Below, one piece after another: positions 1 to 9,201 of a DNA stretch of 64,000 nt (positions are counted from its first letter, which is position 1; each line of letters begins with the position of its first letter). Made by a program: the position numbers and the translations under genes. Below the pieces are notes generated by a model. It did no database searches, had not been told where the DNA came from, and saw only the letters and a list, made by a program, of their open reading frames with translations. The DNA lies in the NCBI RefSeq assembly GCF_034555375.1, contig NZ_CP140706.1, forward strand, positions 3,959,001-4,023,000, written 5' to 3'. Source of the stretch: Pseudomonas sp. B33.4 (GTDB lineage: Bacteria; Pseudomonadota; Gammaproteobacteria; Pseudomonadales; Pseudomonadaceae).

Positions 1-1
1 C

Positions 2-730
2 GGCCTGCGCGAGTTGTGCATGACCACCAACGGCTCGCAACTGGGCAAACTCGCCGCTCCACTGTTCGATGCCGGGGTCAAACGCCTGAACATCAGCCTC
101 GACAGCCTTGATCCGCAGCGCTTCAAACAGATGACCCGCACCGGCGATCTGGCGCAGGTGATCAACGGCATCGATGCCGCGCGCAAGGCCGGTTTTACCC
201 GCACTAAACTCAATGTCGTGGTGATGCAGGGCCGTAATGATCAAGAGATCAACGATCTGGTGAGCTTCGCGATCGACCGTCAGCTCGACGTCTCTTTCAT
301 CGAAGAGATGCCGCTGGGGATCATCAGCGAACACAGCCGTGCCGAGTCATTTTTCTCCAGCGCACAGGTGCGCGAAAAGATTGCCGAGCGCTACACCCTG
401 ATTGACTCTGCCGAGTCGACGCAAGGCCCGTCACGCTACTGGCGGCTGGCCGAGGCGCCGGAGATTCGCCTGGGCTTTATCTCGCCGCACAGCCACAACT
501 TTTGTGGCACATGCAACCGTGTGCGCCTCACCGTCGAAGGGCGCCTGCTACTGTGTCTGGGTAACGAGCATGCGGTGGATCTGAAAGCGGTGCTGCGTGC
601 GCATCCGGGGCAACCGCAGCGGCTGGAGAAAGCCATCATCGAGGCGATGAAACTCAAGCCGTATCGACATAATTTCGAAGTGAACGATGATGTTCAGGTC
701 GTGCGCTTCATGAACATGACGGGCGGCTAG
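2..730 (+). CDS. moaA: GTP 3',8-cyclase MoaA, C-terminal part (5' end outside window)
   Basis: The frame is already open at the window edge, so only the last ~242 residues are visible. MoaA is the radical SAM enzyme that starts molybdenum cofactor synthesis by converting GTP to the 3',8-cyclo intermediate. The visible part carries the second, substrate-binding Fe-S cluster motif ([14 protein letters not shown] followed by a further Cys in LLLCLGN) and ends in the double glycine (NMTGG) conserved at the MoaA C-terminus. The N-terminal radical SAM CxxxCxxC is off the window. Its partners moeA, moaB and moaCDE lie within the next 7 kb. Confidence 0.95.
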   Translation, partial: GLRELCMTTNGSQLGKLAAPLFDAGVKRLNISLDSLDPQRFKQMTRTGDLAQVINGIDAARKAGFTRTKLNVVVMQGRNDQEINDLVSFAIDRQLDVSFIEEMPLGIISEHSRAESFFSSAQVREKIAERYTLIDSAESTQGPSRYWRLAEAPEIRLGFISPHSHNFCGTCNRVRLTVEGRLLLCLGNEHAVDLKAVLRAHPGQPQRLEKAIIEAMKLKPYRHNFEVNDDVQVVRFMNMTGG

Positions 731-765
731 ACCGCCCCTTCCAAGGGTTATCGGAACCGCACAGC

Positions 766-1662
766 ATGATCATCAGACCCAAGGTCAACCAGTTCGCCAT
801 TCTCTTCACCCTCAAGGGTTCGATCGCCAAGCGCATCGCCATGCGCACGTTGATGGTCACCCTGCTCGCTTCGGCTATCGTGCTGGTGGAAATCCTCCAT
901 CCAAGCAACTTCACCAAGGTCAACGCCACGCCGTTTACGCTGCTCGGTTTGTCGCTGTCGATCTTCATGAATTTTCGCAACAACGCCTGCTATGACCGCT
1001 GGTACGAAGCGCGCAAAGCCTGGGGCGAAGTGATCGTGCACATTCGCTCGGTGATTCGTGAAACCCATGTCATTCGTGAGTCGGCTGAGCGCAAGCCGTT
1101 GTTGCTCAATCTGTGCGGCTTTGCCCATGCGCTGAACGCGCGATTACGCAAGGAAAGCGAGGCCGATGCGAGCAGCCAATGGATCATGCCGAAACCCGAT
1201 CCGCAGACACCGGATTACAGCGGGCGCATCCTGCAAACGGTCGGCCAGCAGTGTTCCGATCTGCATCAGAACGGTGAGCTGACTGAGTGGCGTTACATGT
1301 TGCTGGCCAACCATTTGACCAGCCTGACCCAAGCGCAAGCGGTGTGTGAGCGGATCAAAACCACGCCACTGCCGTTTCCTTACACGCTGTTGTTGCACCG
1401 GACGATTTATCTGTTCTGCATCCTGCTGCCGTTTGCCATGGCTGAACCGCTGGGCTGGCTGACACCGTTGTTCACGGCGATTGTCAGCTACACGTTCTTT
1501 GGCCTGGATGCGATTGCCGATGAACTGGAAGACCCCTTCGGCCGCGACGAAAACGACCTGCCCACCGATGCACTGGTGCGCACCATCGAACGCGATATCC
1601 TCAGCGAACTGCGCGCAGACGTACCGCCGGCGCTGAAACCGGTGGACTATGTGCTGAGCTGA
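766..1662 (+). CDS. Bestrophin/YneE-family membrane channel
   Basis: A 298-residue protein of the bacterial bestrophin-like (UPF0187/YneE) family, which form pentameric ion channels in the inner membrane. Visible hallmarks are the N-terminal hydrophobic helices (residues ~28-70), the NFRNNACYDRWYEARKAWG segment near residue 68 that is typical of the family, and a second pair of helices near residues 205-250 followed by the acidic DELEDPFGRDENDLP segment. Length matches the bacterial family (~290-300). It starts 35 bp after moaA but has no obvious functional link to cofactor synthesis. Family assignment is firm; ion selectivity cannot be read from the sequence. Confidence 0.88.
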   Translation: MIIRPKVNQFAILFTLKGSIAKRIAMRTLMVTLLASAIVLVEILHPSNFTKVNATPFTLLGLSLSIFMNFRNNACYDRWYEARKAWGEVIVHIRSVIRETHVIRESAERKPLLLNLCGFAHALNARLRKESEADASSQWIMPKPDPQTPDYSGRILQTVGQQCSDLHQNGELTEWRYMLLANHLTSLTQAQAVCERIKTTPLPFPYTLLLHRTIYLFCILLPFAMAEPLGWLTPLFTAIVSYTFFGLDAIADELEDPFGRDENDLPTDALVRTIERDILSELRADVPPALKPVDYVLS

Positions 1663-1688
1663 TCCTTCTCTCCAGACACCCCGAAACC

Positions 1689-2051
1689 CTGTGGGAGCGA
1701 GCCTGCTCGCGATAGCGCCGGCCCAGTCAACATCTTCGTCGACTGACCCTCCGCCATCGCGAGCAGGCTCACTCCTACAGGTTTTGCATTCACACCCGGA
1801 TATTGATGAGCGCCATAAAGCCATTGTGGGAGCGAGCCTGCTCGCGAAGGGGCCCTATCAGCCAAAATCAATGTTGACTGACACTTCGCATTCGCGAGCA
1901 GGCTCGCTCCCACAGGTTTTGCGTACACCGCGGATATTGTTGAGCACCACAAAACCATTGTAGGAGTGAGCCTGCTCGCGATAGCGGTTGACCAGCCAAC
2001 GCAGATGTTGACTGGGCCACCGCCTTCGCGAGCAGGCTCGCTCCCACAGTT
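1689..2051. repeat. Three tandem REPIN units
   Basis: Three consecutive inverted pairs of the REP sequence GGGAGCGAGCCTGCTCGCGA (with a GGAGTGAG variant) at about 1690-1779, 1825-1917 and 1957-2049. The ~45 bp between pairs is also repeated (share TTTTGC, GGATATTG and AAACCATTGT), so the whole ~133-bp unit has been duplicated in tandem, not three independent insertions. It fills the gap between the convergent bestrophin and moeA genes. Confidence 0.9.
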
Positions 2052-2066
2052 TGATTGGTGGTGAGG

Positions 2067-3272
2067 TCAGAAGAGTTCGCTGAAGGGGATGAAGCGCAGC
2101 GGGTCGCCGAGGTTGTGCGTGCTGTTCTCAGGGATTTCCACCAGGCCGTCGGCCCAGGTCGCGCCGAGCAGGACGCCGGAGCTTTGATTCGGATAAAGCA
2201 CCGCACGCCCCGCTTCCAGCTTCACCCGCAGGTACTCACGACGGCCGCCGGGCTTGTGCCAATCGAAGCCTGCGTTGACCGTAAAACTCAGCGGCATGAC
2301 ATCTTCGACACCTTGAATGCGCAGCAGATACGGCCGCGCCAACAAGCCAAACGTCACCAGCGCCGAGGTCGGATTGCCCGGCAGACCAATCACCGGCACC
2401 GTACCGAAATGCCCGACCGTCAGCGGTTTGCCTGGCTTGATCGCCAGTTTCCACAACAGCGGTTTGCCGCTGTCGCGCAGCACCTGCCCGAGGCAGTCGG
2501 CATCACCGGCAGACACGCCGCCCGTGGTCAGAATCAGATCCGCGCTCACTTGCAGTTGCTCAAGCTTGAGCCGTGTCTGCGCCGGATGATCCGGGAGGAT
2601 CCCGGCGTCGATCACCTCACAACCCAACTCACGCAGCCAATGCCCCAACAGCACACGATTGCTGTTGTAAATGCTGCCGGGGCGCAACGGCTGACCCGGT
2701 TCGACCAGCTCATCACCGGTCGACAACAGCGCCACCCTCGGCCGGCGCACCACATGCAACTGCGCCAGCCCCTGCCCCGCCGCCACCGCCAGTTCAAACG
2801 GACCGAGGCGCTTGCCCGCACGCAGCAAAATATCGCCGACGCGGTTCTCCTGACCCTGTGCGCGAATGTTCTGCTCGACCTTTAACGGCTGCAAAAACCG
2901 CACGCGACCGTCGTCCAGTACCTCGACGTTTTCCTGCATTTCCACGCAGTTGGCACCGGGTGGCACCGGCGCGCCAGTGAAGATCCGCGCGCAAGTTCCA
3001 GGCAACAACACCTCAGGAGCGGCCCCCGCGTAAACCCGTTGCGACACCGCTAGCGGCTGCTGATCCAGATCGGCCAGGTTCAACGCATAACCGTCCATGG
3101 CGCTGTTCGGCCACGGCGGTAAATCGAGGGTCGCTACCAGATCACTGGCCAACACCCGGCCGCGCGCCTCATCGAGCGCCAGCACTTCGCTGTCGGCCAG
3201 TTGTTGTTCATTGGCCATGAGCAACAACTGCTCGAGCGCGTCCTCCACCGGCATCAAGGGTGAACGGCTCAT
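2067..3272 (-). CDS. moeA: Molybdopterin molybdenumtransferase MoeA
   Basis: MoeA inserts molybdate into adenylated molybdopterin. The protein is 401 residues from the ATG at 3272, close to E. coli MoeA (411). Recognisable signatures are LPPWPNSAMDGYAL near residue 60, STGDELVEPGQPLRPG in the catalytic domain, TTGGVSAGDAD and the GLPGNPTSALVTF segment, followed by the C-terminal beta domain. The start is set by a 4-bp ATGA overlap with the upstream moaB stop, indicating translational coupling in a moaB-moeA operon. An upstream in-frame ATG at 3323 would lie inside moaB and is less likely. Confidence 0.96.
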   Translation of the reverse strand: MSRSPLMPVEDALEQLLLMANEQQLADSEVLALDEARGRVLASDLVATLDLPPWPNSAMDGYALNLADLDQQPLAVSQRVYAGAAPEVLLPGTCARIFTGAPVPPGANCVEMQENVEVLDDGRVRFLQPLKVEQNIRAQGQENRVGDILLRAGKRLGPFELAVAAGQGLAQLHVVRRPRVALLSTGDELVEPGQPLRPGSIYNSNRVLLGHWLRELGCEVIDAGILPDHPAQTRLKLEQLQVSADLILTTGGVSAGDADCLGQVLRDSGKPLLWKLAIKPGKPLTVGHFGTVPVIGLPGNPTSALVTFGLLARPYLLRIQGVEDVMPLSFTVNAGFDWHKPGGRREYLRVKLEAGRAVLYPNQSSGVLLGATWADGLVEIPENSTHNLGDPLRFIPFSELF

Positions 3273-3808
3273 CCGCGCGGCCCACACGTCTGCACCGCTT
3301 TCAGATGCGGGACGAAGTTGCACGGGCGATGACGGTTATCCAGTTGCTCGGCAAGAATGCCTTCCCACGCCGTGCGGCAAGCGCCCGTCGAGCCCGGCAG
3401 GCAGCACACCAGGGTGCCGTTCGACAGCCCGGCCAGTGCACGGCTTTGCACGGTGGACGTGCCGATGTCCAGAATCGAAATCGCGCGGAACAGCTCGCCA
3501 AAACCATCGATCTGTTTGTCGAACAAGCACGCCACCGCTTCCGGCGTGCTATCGCGACCGGTGAAACCAGTGCCGCCAGTGATCAGCACCACCTGAATGC
3601 CTTCGTCGGCGATCCAGTTCGCTACCTGAGCGCGGATCTTGTACAGATCGTCCTTGAGCAAGTTGCGCTCGCTCAACGTATGACCGGCCTCCAGCAAGCG
3701 ACTGACCAGCAACTGGCCCGAGGTATCGCTGGCATAGTCGCGCGTATCGCTGACCGTCAGCACGGCAATATTGAGGGGGACAAACAGGGCATCCGCTTTG
3801 GCGCTCAT
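3269..3808 (-). CDS. moaB: Molybdenum cofactor biosynthesis protein MoaB
   Basis: A 179-residue MoaB/MogA-fold protein; this group adenylates molybdopterin before metal insertion by MoeA. The MPT-binding motif ITGGTGFTGRDSTPEA is at residues ~76-92, preceded by LTVSDTRDYASDTSG. It is first in the moaB-moeA minus-strand pair and overlaps moeA by 4 bp. In E. coli MoaB is dispensable and MogA does the adenylation; in organisms without MogA, MoaB takes that role, and which holds here depends on whether a mogA exists elsewhere. Confidence 0.94.
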   Translation of the reverse strand: MSAKADALFVPLNIAVLTVSDTRDYASDTSGQLLVSRLLEAGHTLSERNLLKDDLYKIRAQVANWIADEGIQVVLITGGTGFTGRDSTPEAVACLFDKQIDGFGELFRAISILDIGTSTVQSRALAGLSNGTLVCCLPGSTGACRTAWEGILAEQLDNRHRPCNFVPHLKAVQTCGPRG

Positions 3809-3903
3809 GGGACTCTCCGGCAGTAATTAATCAGATTGCCGAGCAGCCTAAGTGCCACTTATGAGTACTGTCTAATCACTCTGGCCAACCACATTATCGA
3901 GCG

Positions 3904-3959
3904 GCTCTATCAGCGCCTTTTGCACTGAACAAAGCCAGTGAAACCGTGGCTGATAGAGC
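3904..3959. promoter_or_regulatory. Long-spaced inverted repeat in moaB / LysR-gene promoter region
   Basis: The 287-bp gap between the divergent moaB and LysR-type genes contains a perfect 11-bp inverted repeat, GCTCTATCAGC (3904-3914) and GCTGATAGAGC (3949-3959), separated by 34 bp. This could be a pair of regulator half-sites or an RNA stem. No known binding consensus was matched with confidence. Confidence 0.45.
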
Positions 3960-4095
3960 TGATCGATAGTCCTTTAAACACTTCCGATTGGACGAACAAT
4001 CGTTCAAGTGAGATCGTCGCACCCTGCGCTTTTCGTGCGCCTTGCGCATCTGCGTCAATACTCAATCAAAAAATCCCCATCGAGCAGGTGCCATC

Positions 4096-4995
4096 GTGGA
4101 CATCAAACAACTCAAGTTCCTGATCGCGCTGGACGAAACCCGCCACTTCGGCCAGGCCGCCGCACGCTGCCACATCACCCAACCGACGTTGTCGATGCGC
4201 CTGCGCAATCTGGAAGACGAACTGGATCTGGTGCTGGTCAACCGTGGCCAGCGCTTTGAAGGTTTCACTCAGGCCGGCGAACGCGTGCTGGCCTGGGCGC
4301 GTACTTTGCTGGCGGCGCATGACGGCCTGTTCGCCGAAGCGGCGGCGTGTCGCGGGCAACTGGTGGGTAGCTTGCGTCTGGGTCTGGTGCCGCTGAGCAG
4401 CTTCAACCCGGTCAATTACATTCAGGGGTTGTCGGCGACGTACCCGGAGTTGAAGTTCAGCCTGTCGTCGCTCAGTTCCGACGAGATCATCGCCGGGCTG
4501 GGCAACAATCAGCTTGATCTGGGTGTGTGTTACCTCGACCACGTCAACCCGAATTACTTCGAGTTTTTCGAGATTGGTGAGACGCGCGTAGGGCTGCTCT
4601 ACGACAACCGGCATTTCCATTTCGAAGGCTCGGAAATGAGCTGGGAAGACGCCGCCGAATTGCCGCTGGGAATGATCACCGCCGGCATGCATTACCGCAA
4701 ATCCATCGACCTGAGCTTCCGCAGCCGTGGGCTCAGTCCGCAGCCGATCATGGAAAGCGATTCGACCTATCAGCTGTTGCAGGCGATTCACCAGGGCTTC
4801 TGCTGCGCGATCATGCCGCTGGACAGCGGGCTTGAGGAGCCGATCGAGCATCTGTCGTTCATGCAATTGCCGGATGCCAGTGTGCTGGCGCCGTTGGGGC
4901 TGGTGATGCGCAAGACCGAACCGCGCTCGGCAATTGCCGAGAAGTGTTTTGCCGAGGCGCGGAAGTTGTTTGGGGTTGAGGTTTCTGCCGAATAA
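4096..4995 (+). CDS. LysR-family transcriptional regulator beside fdhD
   Basis: LTTR of 299 residues if the GTG at 4096 is the start, which places the N-terminal helix-turn-helix (DIKQLKFLIALDETRHFG... AARCHITQPTLSMRLRNLE) at the normal position. The rest is a periplasmic-binding-like effector domain. An in-frame ATG at 4042 would add 18 residues before the wHTH and is less typical. It lies directly upstream of fdhD-moaCDE in the same direction and divergently from moaB, so it may control formate dehydrogenase or Moco genes; that role is inferred from position only. Confidence 0.85.
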   Translation: MDIKQLKFLIALDETRHFGQAAARCHITQPTLSMRLRNLEDELDLVLVNRGQRFEGFTQAGERVLAWARTLLAAHDGLFAEAAACRGQLVGSLRLGLVPLSSFNPVNYIQGLSATYPELKFSLSSLSSDEIIAGLGNNQLDLGVCYLDHVNPNYFEFFEIGETRVGLLYDNRHFHFEGSEMSWEDAAELPLGMITAGMHYRKSIDLSFRSRGLSPQPIMESDSTYQLLQAIHQGFCCAIMPLDSGLEEPIEHLSFMQLPDASVLAPLGLVMRKTEPRSAIAEKCFAEARKLFGVEVSAE

Positions 4996-5018
4996 TTGAT
5001 GTTGAATGTCAGACCGCC

Positions 5019-5084
5019 TTCGCGAGCAGGCTCGCTCCCACAATTGAAATGCGTTCCCCTGTGGGAGCGAGCCTGCTCGCGAAG
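5019..5084. repeat. REP inverted pair
   Basis: Two oppositely oriented REP copies (CGCGAGCAGGCTCGCTCCCAC and its complement) separated by ~19 bp, in the arrangement opposite to the REPINs at 1.7-2.0 kb. Located between the LysR gene and fdhD. Confidence 0.85.
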
Positions 5085-5222
5085 AGGCCCGACCAAACAG
5101 CAAAAATTTTGGATGTGACCGTGTTGATCGACCAAAGCAATCACCACATCAGAACAAGCGATTGGACGCACTTTTAACGCCCCCGTAGCCTGAACACTCT
5201 TCAGCGCTTCGGGACTTTCAAG

Positions 5223-6068
5223 ATGCTCTGCCAAGTCGAAACCATCGCAGAATCCACCAGCGAACCCAACGCCCCCGCCCCGCAACCGGCACAAGTGGCG
5301 TTTCGCGAATACCTGCCGAACGCCCCGCTTTCCCAGGCAGCTCTCGCCTCGGAAATCGCCCTCGCCATCAGCTACAACGGCCTCAGCCAGGCAGTGATGA
5401 TGGTCTCGCCCGGCAACCTCGAAGACTTCATCCGTGGCTTCAGCCTGAGCAACGCGATCATCGACAGCGTCGACGAGATCTACGACATCCGCCTGACGCA
5501 TTTCGATCAGGCCTGTCAGGCCAACGTGCAGATTTCCAGCCGCGCGTTCTGGGCCTTGAAGGATCATCGCCGGCAAATGACCGGCACCAGCGGTTGCGGC
5601 ATCTGTGGCGTCGAAGCGCTGGAGCAGGCGTTGCCGCAGCTGCAGATCCTGCAACCTTCGCCGTTACCGCCGTCCGAGCATTTCGACGGCATCCGCCAAC
5701 GCATCGAACAGGCCCAGCAACTGGCGCGCAGCAGTGGCGCGCTGCACGCCGCGTTGTATTTCGACGGCGACGGCGAAGCGCTGCTGTGCCGTGAAGACAT
5801 CGGTCGCCACAACGCCCTCGACAAGCTGATCGGCGCGATGCAGATCGACACCATTGATGCCGCTGAAGGCTTTGTGGTGGTCACTAGCCGTTGCAGCCTC
5901 GAACTGATCCACAAAGCCGTGCGCGCTCGCCTTGGCACCCTCGTCAGCCTGTCAGCGCCTACCGCACTGACCGTGGGTTGGGCGCTCAGGCATCGACTCA
6001 ACCTGATCCACGTGCCGCACCGCAACGCCCCGCGAATTTACAGCCCGATCCAGGAGTTTTCCGCATGA
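5223..6068 (+). CDS. fdhD: Formate dehydrogenase accessory sulfurtransferase FdhD
   Basis: FdhD transfers sulfur from IscS to the molybdenum cofactor before it is inserted into formate dehydrogenase. The 281-residue protein has the catalytic CxxC as [12 protein letters not shown] near residue 123, and the C-terminal [14 protein letters not shown] block typical of the family. A Gly/Asn-rich cofactor-binding segment ([15 protein letters not shown]) is present. Its stop overlaps the moaC start by 4 bp (ATGA), so it is the first gene of a coupled fdhD-moaC-moaD-moaE operon. No formate dehydrogenase structural gene is in the window. Confidence 0.95.
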   Translation: MLCQVETIAESTSEPNAPAPQPAQVAFREYLPNAPLSQAALASEIALAISYNGLSQAVMMVSPGNLEDFIRGFSLSNAIIDSVDEIYDIRLTHFDQACQANVQISSRAFWALKDHRRQMTGTSGCGICGVEALEQALPQLQILQPSPLPPSEHFDGIRQRIEQAQQLARSSGALHAALYFDGDGEALLCREDIGRHNALDKLIGAMQIDTIDAAEGFVVVTSRCSLELIHKAVRARLGTLVSLSAPTALTVGWALRHRLNLIHVPHRNAPRIYSPIQEFSA

Positions 6069-6550
6069 GCCACACCCTCACCCACCTCGACGATCAGGGC
6101 CGCGCCAACATGGTCGACGTCAGCGACAAAGCCGCGACCCGCCGCGAAGCCAGCGCGCAAGCCTGGGTGCAGATGCACCCGCAAACCTTGCAGATGATTC
6201 AGGCCAACGGTCATCCGAAAGGCGATGTCTTCGCGGTGGCGCGGATCGCCGGAATTCAAGCGGCCAAGCGCACTCATGAACTGATCCCGCTGTGCCATGC
6301 GCTGTTGCTCAGTTCGATTCACGTCGAACTCAAGGCCTGCGAACCTGACCGGGTGCAGATCACCAGCACCTGTCGCCTCACCGGCCAGACCGGCGTCGAA
6401 CTCGAAGCGTTGACTGCCGCCAGCGTCGCCGCGCTGACCATTTACGACATGTGCAAAGCGGTGGATCGGGCGATGGTCATCGGCGACATCCGCCTGCTCA
6501 GCAAACAGGGCGGCCGCTCAGGCCACTTTCAATGGGAGGACGCGCAATGA
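6065..6550 (+). CDS. moaC: Cyclic pyranopterin monophosphate synthase MoaC
   Basis: MoaC turns the MoaA product into cyclic pyranopterin monophosphate. The protein has 161 residues, the usual length. Diagnostic blocks are [15 protein letters not shown] at the N-terminus, [12 protein letters not shown] in the middle and [12 protein letters not shown] with the active-site Lys and Asp. The start is fixed by the ATGA overlap with fdhD; the stop overlaps moaD the same way. Confidence 0.97.
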   Translation: MSHTLTHLDDQGRANMVDVSDKAATRREASAQAWVQMHPQTLQMIQANGHPKGDVFAVARIAGIQAAKRTHELIPLCHALLLSSIHVELKACEPDRVQITSTCRLTGQTGVELEALTAASVAALTIYDMCKAVDRAMVIGDIRLLSKQGGRSGHFQWEDAQ

Positions 6551-6798
6551 TCCTGATCAACTACTTCGCCAGCTACCGTGACCGGCTCAATCTGGGCGGT
6601 GAAAAAATCCCGCTGACTGAGGCTTTGAGCTGCGTTGAAGACGTGCGGCAAATGCTCATGGAGCGCGGCGAGCTGTGGCGTGAAGTGCTCGGTGCCGGCA
6701 ACCTGATGTGCGCGGTGAATCAGGAATTGTGTCAGCCAAGTCAAGCGATAGAGGATTTCGATGAAATTGCCTTTTTTCCGCCGGTCACCGGAGGCTGA
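6547..6798 (+). CDS. moaD: Molybdopterin synthase sulfur carrier subunit MoaD
   Basis: Small ubiquitin-like sulfur carrier of 83 residues. It ends in FFPPVTGG, and the terminal double glycine is the residue pair that is adenylated and converted to a thiocarboxylate. The ATG at 6547 overlaps the moaC stop by 4 bp. Works as a heterotetramer with MoaE, the next gene. Confidence 0.96.
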   Translation: MILINYFASYRDRLNLGGEKIPLTEALSCVEDVRQMLMERGELWREVLGAGNLMCAVNQELCQPSQAIEDFDEIAFFPPVTGG

Positions 6799-6801
6799 TT
6801 G

Positions 6802-7263
6802 ATGACAGTTCGAGTCCAGTACAAAAGCTTCGACGTCGGCCAGTTGACCGCCGACCTGCACGCGCGCAATCCACGGGTGGGCGCGGTGGTGAATTTCATT
6901 GGTTACGTGCGTGATCTGAATATTGGCCAGACGGTGAACGAGTTGTTTCTTGAGCACTATCCGGGCATGACCGAAAAGGCCCTCGAACAAATCGCCGAAG
7001 AGGCCCGCGAGCGTTGGCCGTTGTTGGGGGTGGAGATTGTGCATCGGGTCGGTACGCTGTCGGTGTGCGAGCCGATCGTGTTTGTCGGGGTCAGCAGCAA
7101 GCATCGGCATATGGCGTTCGAGGCCTGCGCGTTCATCATGGACGTGCTCAAGACCCGTGCGCCGTTCTGGAAGCGCGAGACTACGTCGCAGGGTGCGCAT
7201 TGGGTCGAAGCTCGGGAGAGTGATCAGAATGCTGCTTTGCGCTGGAGCCTGGCGCATGCCTGA
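6802..7263 (+). CDS. moaE: Molybdopterin synthase catalytic subunit MoaE
   Basis: MoaE adds the dithiolene sulfurs to precursor Z using MoaD thiocarboxylate. The 153-residue protein has the family blocks VGAVVNFIGYVRD, LFLEHYPGMTEKAL, SSKHRHMAFEACAFIMD and KTRAPFWKRE with the catalytic Lys residues. The ATG at 6802 follows the moaD stop by 3 bp and is preceded by GGAGG at 6790-6794; a TTG at 6799 is a less likely start. Last gene of the fdhD-moaCDE operon. Confidence 0.96.
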   Translation: MTVRVQYKSFDVGQLTADLHARNPRVGAVVNFIGYVRDLNIGQTVNELFLEHYPGMTEKALEQIAEEARERWPLLGVEIVHRVGTLSVCEPIVFVGVSSKHRHMAFEACAFIMDVLKTRAPFWKRETTSQGAHWVEARESDQNAALRWSLAHA

Positions 7264-7274
7264 ACAGCAAAAGC

Positions 7275-7525
7275 CCCTCACCCTAACCCTCTCCCAGAGG
7301 GAGAGGGGACTGATTGGGGGATATTGCAGAGGTACGCCGACCTGGAAGTACTTTATTGAATCCATAATCGATGGGATCTTTCCGGTCATGGAGAACGGCA
7401 GACACCTCGATCAGCCCCTTCGGGTGACCATCAAATCCATAATCGACTCGATTTTTCAGGTCGATGGATAACACAAGACACCTCGGTCGGCCCCCTCTCC
7501 CTCTGGGAGAGGGCTGGGGTGAGGG
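7275..7525. repeat. Composite CCCTCTCCC-type inverted repeat element
   Basis: A ~250-bp noncoding element bounded by terminal inverted repeats (CCCTCACCCTAACCCTCTCC at the left, the complementary GGGAGAGGGCTGGGGTGAGGG type at the right). Inside are two related copies of ATCCATAATCGA(T/C) and CAGACACCTCG(A/G)TC. The same element recurs at 15063-15220, 27724-27900, 45418-45645 and, amplified, at 58965-59533. It fills most of the moaE-chrA gap and codes for nothing visible. Confidence 0.88.
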
Positions 7526-7578
7526 TTGAAAGTCTGATTAGATAGCCGCTCCGCCAGGTTTCAACTCCGGAGTCTCGC

Positions 7579-8922
7579 TTGAGCACAGCGCCGAACCACC
7601 TGCCCCGCCCCGACCCCGTCACCCTGCGCCAGGCCTGGCGCTTCTGGCTGAAACTCGGCTGTATCGGTTTCGGCGGCCCGGCCGGGCAGATCGCGATCAT
7701 GCATCAGGAACTGGTCGAGCGTCGGCGCTGGATCTCCGAAAAACGTTTCCTGCACGCGCTCAACTACTGCATGTTGCTGCCCGGCCCCGAGGCCCAGCAA
7801 TTGGCGACGTACATCGGCTGGCTGCTGCATCGCACCTGGGGCGGAGTCATCGCCGGTGCGCTGTTTGTGCTGCCGTCGTTGTTCATTCTGATTGGCTTGT
7901 CCTGGCTGTACGTTGCTTTCGGTGATGTGCCAGCAGTGGCCGGGGTGTTTTACGGGATCAAACCGGCGATCACCGCGATTGTGCTGCACGCCGCGCATCG
8001 CATCGGTTCGCGTGCGTTGAAGAATGTCTGGCTATGGGCGATTGCGGGCGCCTCGTTCGTGGCGATTTTCGCCTTCAATGTGCCCTTCCCCTTGATCGTT
8101 CTCGGGGCCGCGTTGATCGGCTATCTGGGCGGACGATTTGCGCCGCATCGGTTCAGCCATGGCGGTCAACGCAATAGCAAAAAGTCCTTCGGTGCGGCAT
8201 TGATCGATGACGATACGCCAGCGCCCGAACACGCCCGTTTCAGTCTGCCGAAGCTGCTGCGTCTGGCGTTGATCGGCGCAGTGCTCTGGTGTTTGCCCAT
8301 GGCGTTATTGACGACGTTGTTCGGCTGGGACGGCACGTTCACGCAAATGGCCTGGTTCTTCACCAAAGCCGCCCTGCTCACGTTTGGCGGCGCCTACGCG
8401 GTGCTGCCTTACGTCTATCAGGGCGCCGTCGGGCATTACGGCTGGTTGACGCCGACGCAGATGATCGACGGCCTCGCGCTCGGCGAAACCACGCCGGGCC
8501 CGCTGATCATGGTGGTGGCGTTCGTCGGTTTCGTCGGTGCCTACGTGCAACCGGCCTTCGGTCCCGAGCATGCATTTGCCGCCGGTGCGCTGGCGGCAAC
8601 GCTGGTGACCTGGTTCACCTTCCTGCCCTCGTTTCTGTTCATCCTCGCCGGCGGGCCGCTGGTGGAATCGACGCACAACGAACTGAAGTTCACGGCACCG
8701 CTGACGGCAATCACTGCCGCCGTGGTCGGGGTGATTGTGAATCTGGCGTGTTTCTTCGCCTATCACGTGTTGTGGCCGAACGGTTTTGCCGGGGCGCTGG
8801 ATGTGTTTTCGCTGATGTTGGCAGTTGCGGCGGCGCTGGCGCTGTTCGTTTTCAAACGCGGCGTGATCAGTGTGTTGATCGTTTGCGCCCTCGCCGGGCT
8901 GGGCTTTCACCTGATGCGCTGA
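7579..8922 (+). CDS. chrA: Chromate transporter family protein (ChrA, long form)
   Basis: A 447-residue inner membrane protein with the two homologous halves of long-chain CHR proteins. The first half has WFLKLGC-like GFGGPAGQIAIMHQELV and LLPGPEAQQLATYIG; the second half repeats it as TKAALLTFGGAYAVLPYVY and LGETTPGPLIMVVAFVGF. ChrA expels chromate using the proton gradient. The start is TTG at 7579 (reads MSTAPNHL) with CCGGAG upstream. Transcribed alone. The family also includes transporters with unproven chromate activity. Confidence 0.9.
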   Translation: MSTAPNHLPRPDPVTLRQAWRFWLKLGCIGFGGPAGQIAIMHQELVERRRWISEKRFLHALNYCMLLPGPEAQQLATYIGWLLHRTWGGVIAGALFVLPSLFILIGLSWLYVAFGDVPAVAGVFYGIKPAITAIVLHAAHRIGSRALKNVWLWAIAGASFVAIFAFNVPFPLIVLGAALIGYLGGRFAPHRFSHGGQRNSKKSFGAALIDDDTPAPEHARFSLPKLLRLALIGAVLWCLPMALLTTLFGWDGTFTQMAWFFTKAALLTFGGAYAVLPYVYQGAVGHYGWLTPTQMIDGLALGETTPGPLIMVVAFVGFVGAYVQPAFGPEHAFAAGALAATLVTWFTFLPSFLFILAGGPLVESTHNELKFTAPLTAITAAVVGVIVNLACFFAYHVLWPNGFAGALDVFSLMLAVAAALALFVFKRGVISVLIVCALAGLGFHLMR

Positions 8923-9037
8923 ACCCTGGCCTGCTAATCTCCCGTTTACACGCCCGCGAATTCCCCCTTACTATCCGGGCACACCGGTCGGCGGGTCAGC
9001 CCGCCGCCGACGTTTTCCGCCAACGGAAACACGCGTT

Positions 9038-9115
9038 ATGAGTACGTCACTACAACAAGCAGAATCGTTGAACGTCTCTACCCTGCGCGCCCTCTCTAAC
9101 AGGGGCGGCGTATGA
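9038..9115 (+). CDS. Possible leader micro-ORF 1 (25 codons)
   Basis: ATG at 9038 opens a 25-codon frame (MSTSLQQAESLNVSTLRALS...) ending in a TGA that overlaps the ATG of a second micro-ORF. It lies in the 408-bp gap upstream of a glutamine-synthetase-like gene and just after two hairpins (CGGCGGG TCAG CCCGCCG near 8990-9010 and TTTCCG CCAA CGGAAA). No family was recognised. Shine-Dalgarno support is weak, so this may not be translated. Confidence 0.3.
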   Translation: MSTSLQQAESLNVSTLRALSNRGGV

Positions 9116-9201
9116 ATCGTATCGTCAATCTCCCCATGGCCCTGCGCCGTTCCAAGCTGCGTCACTCCGCACGCCCGCCGGATATCGCCCGGTCTGTCTG
9201 A
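9112..9201 (+). CDS. Possible leader micro-ORF 2 (29 codons, Arg-rich)
   Basis: ATG at 9112, overlapping the stop of micro-ORF 1 by ATGA and preceded by AGGGG at 9101-9105. It encodes 29 residues beginning MNRIVNLPMALRRSKLRH, with six arginines. It ends 129 bp before the start of the ligase gene. The overlap and Shine-Dalgarno suggest translational coupling; a leader-peptide role for the downstream polyamine gene is speculation. Confidence 0.35.
   Translation: MNRIVNLPMALRRSKLRHSARPPDIARSV

Noticed and set aside
1689..2051. REP arrays as intrinsic terminators
   Set aside because: They form hairpins but lack U-runs; they are annotated as repeats, and terminators are called only where a stem is followed by T-rich sequence.
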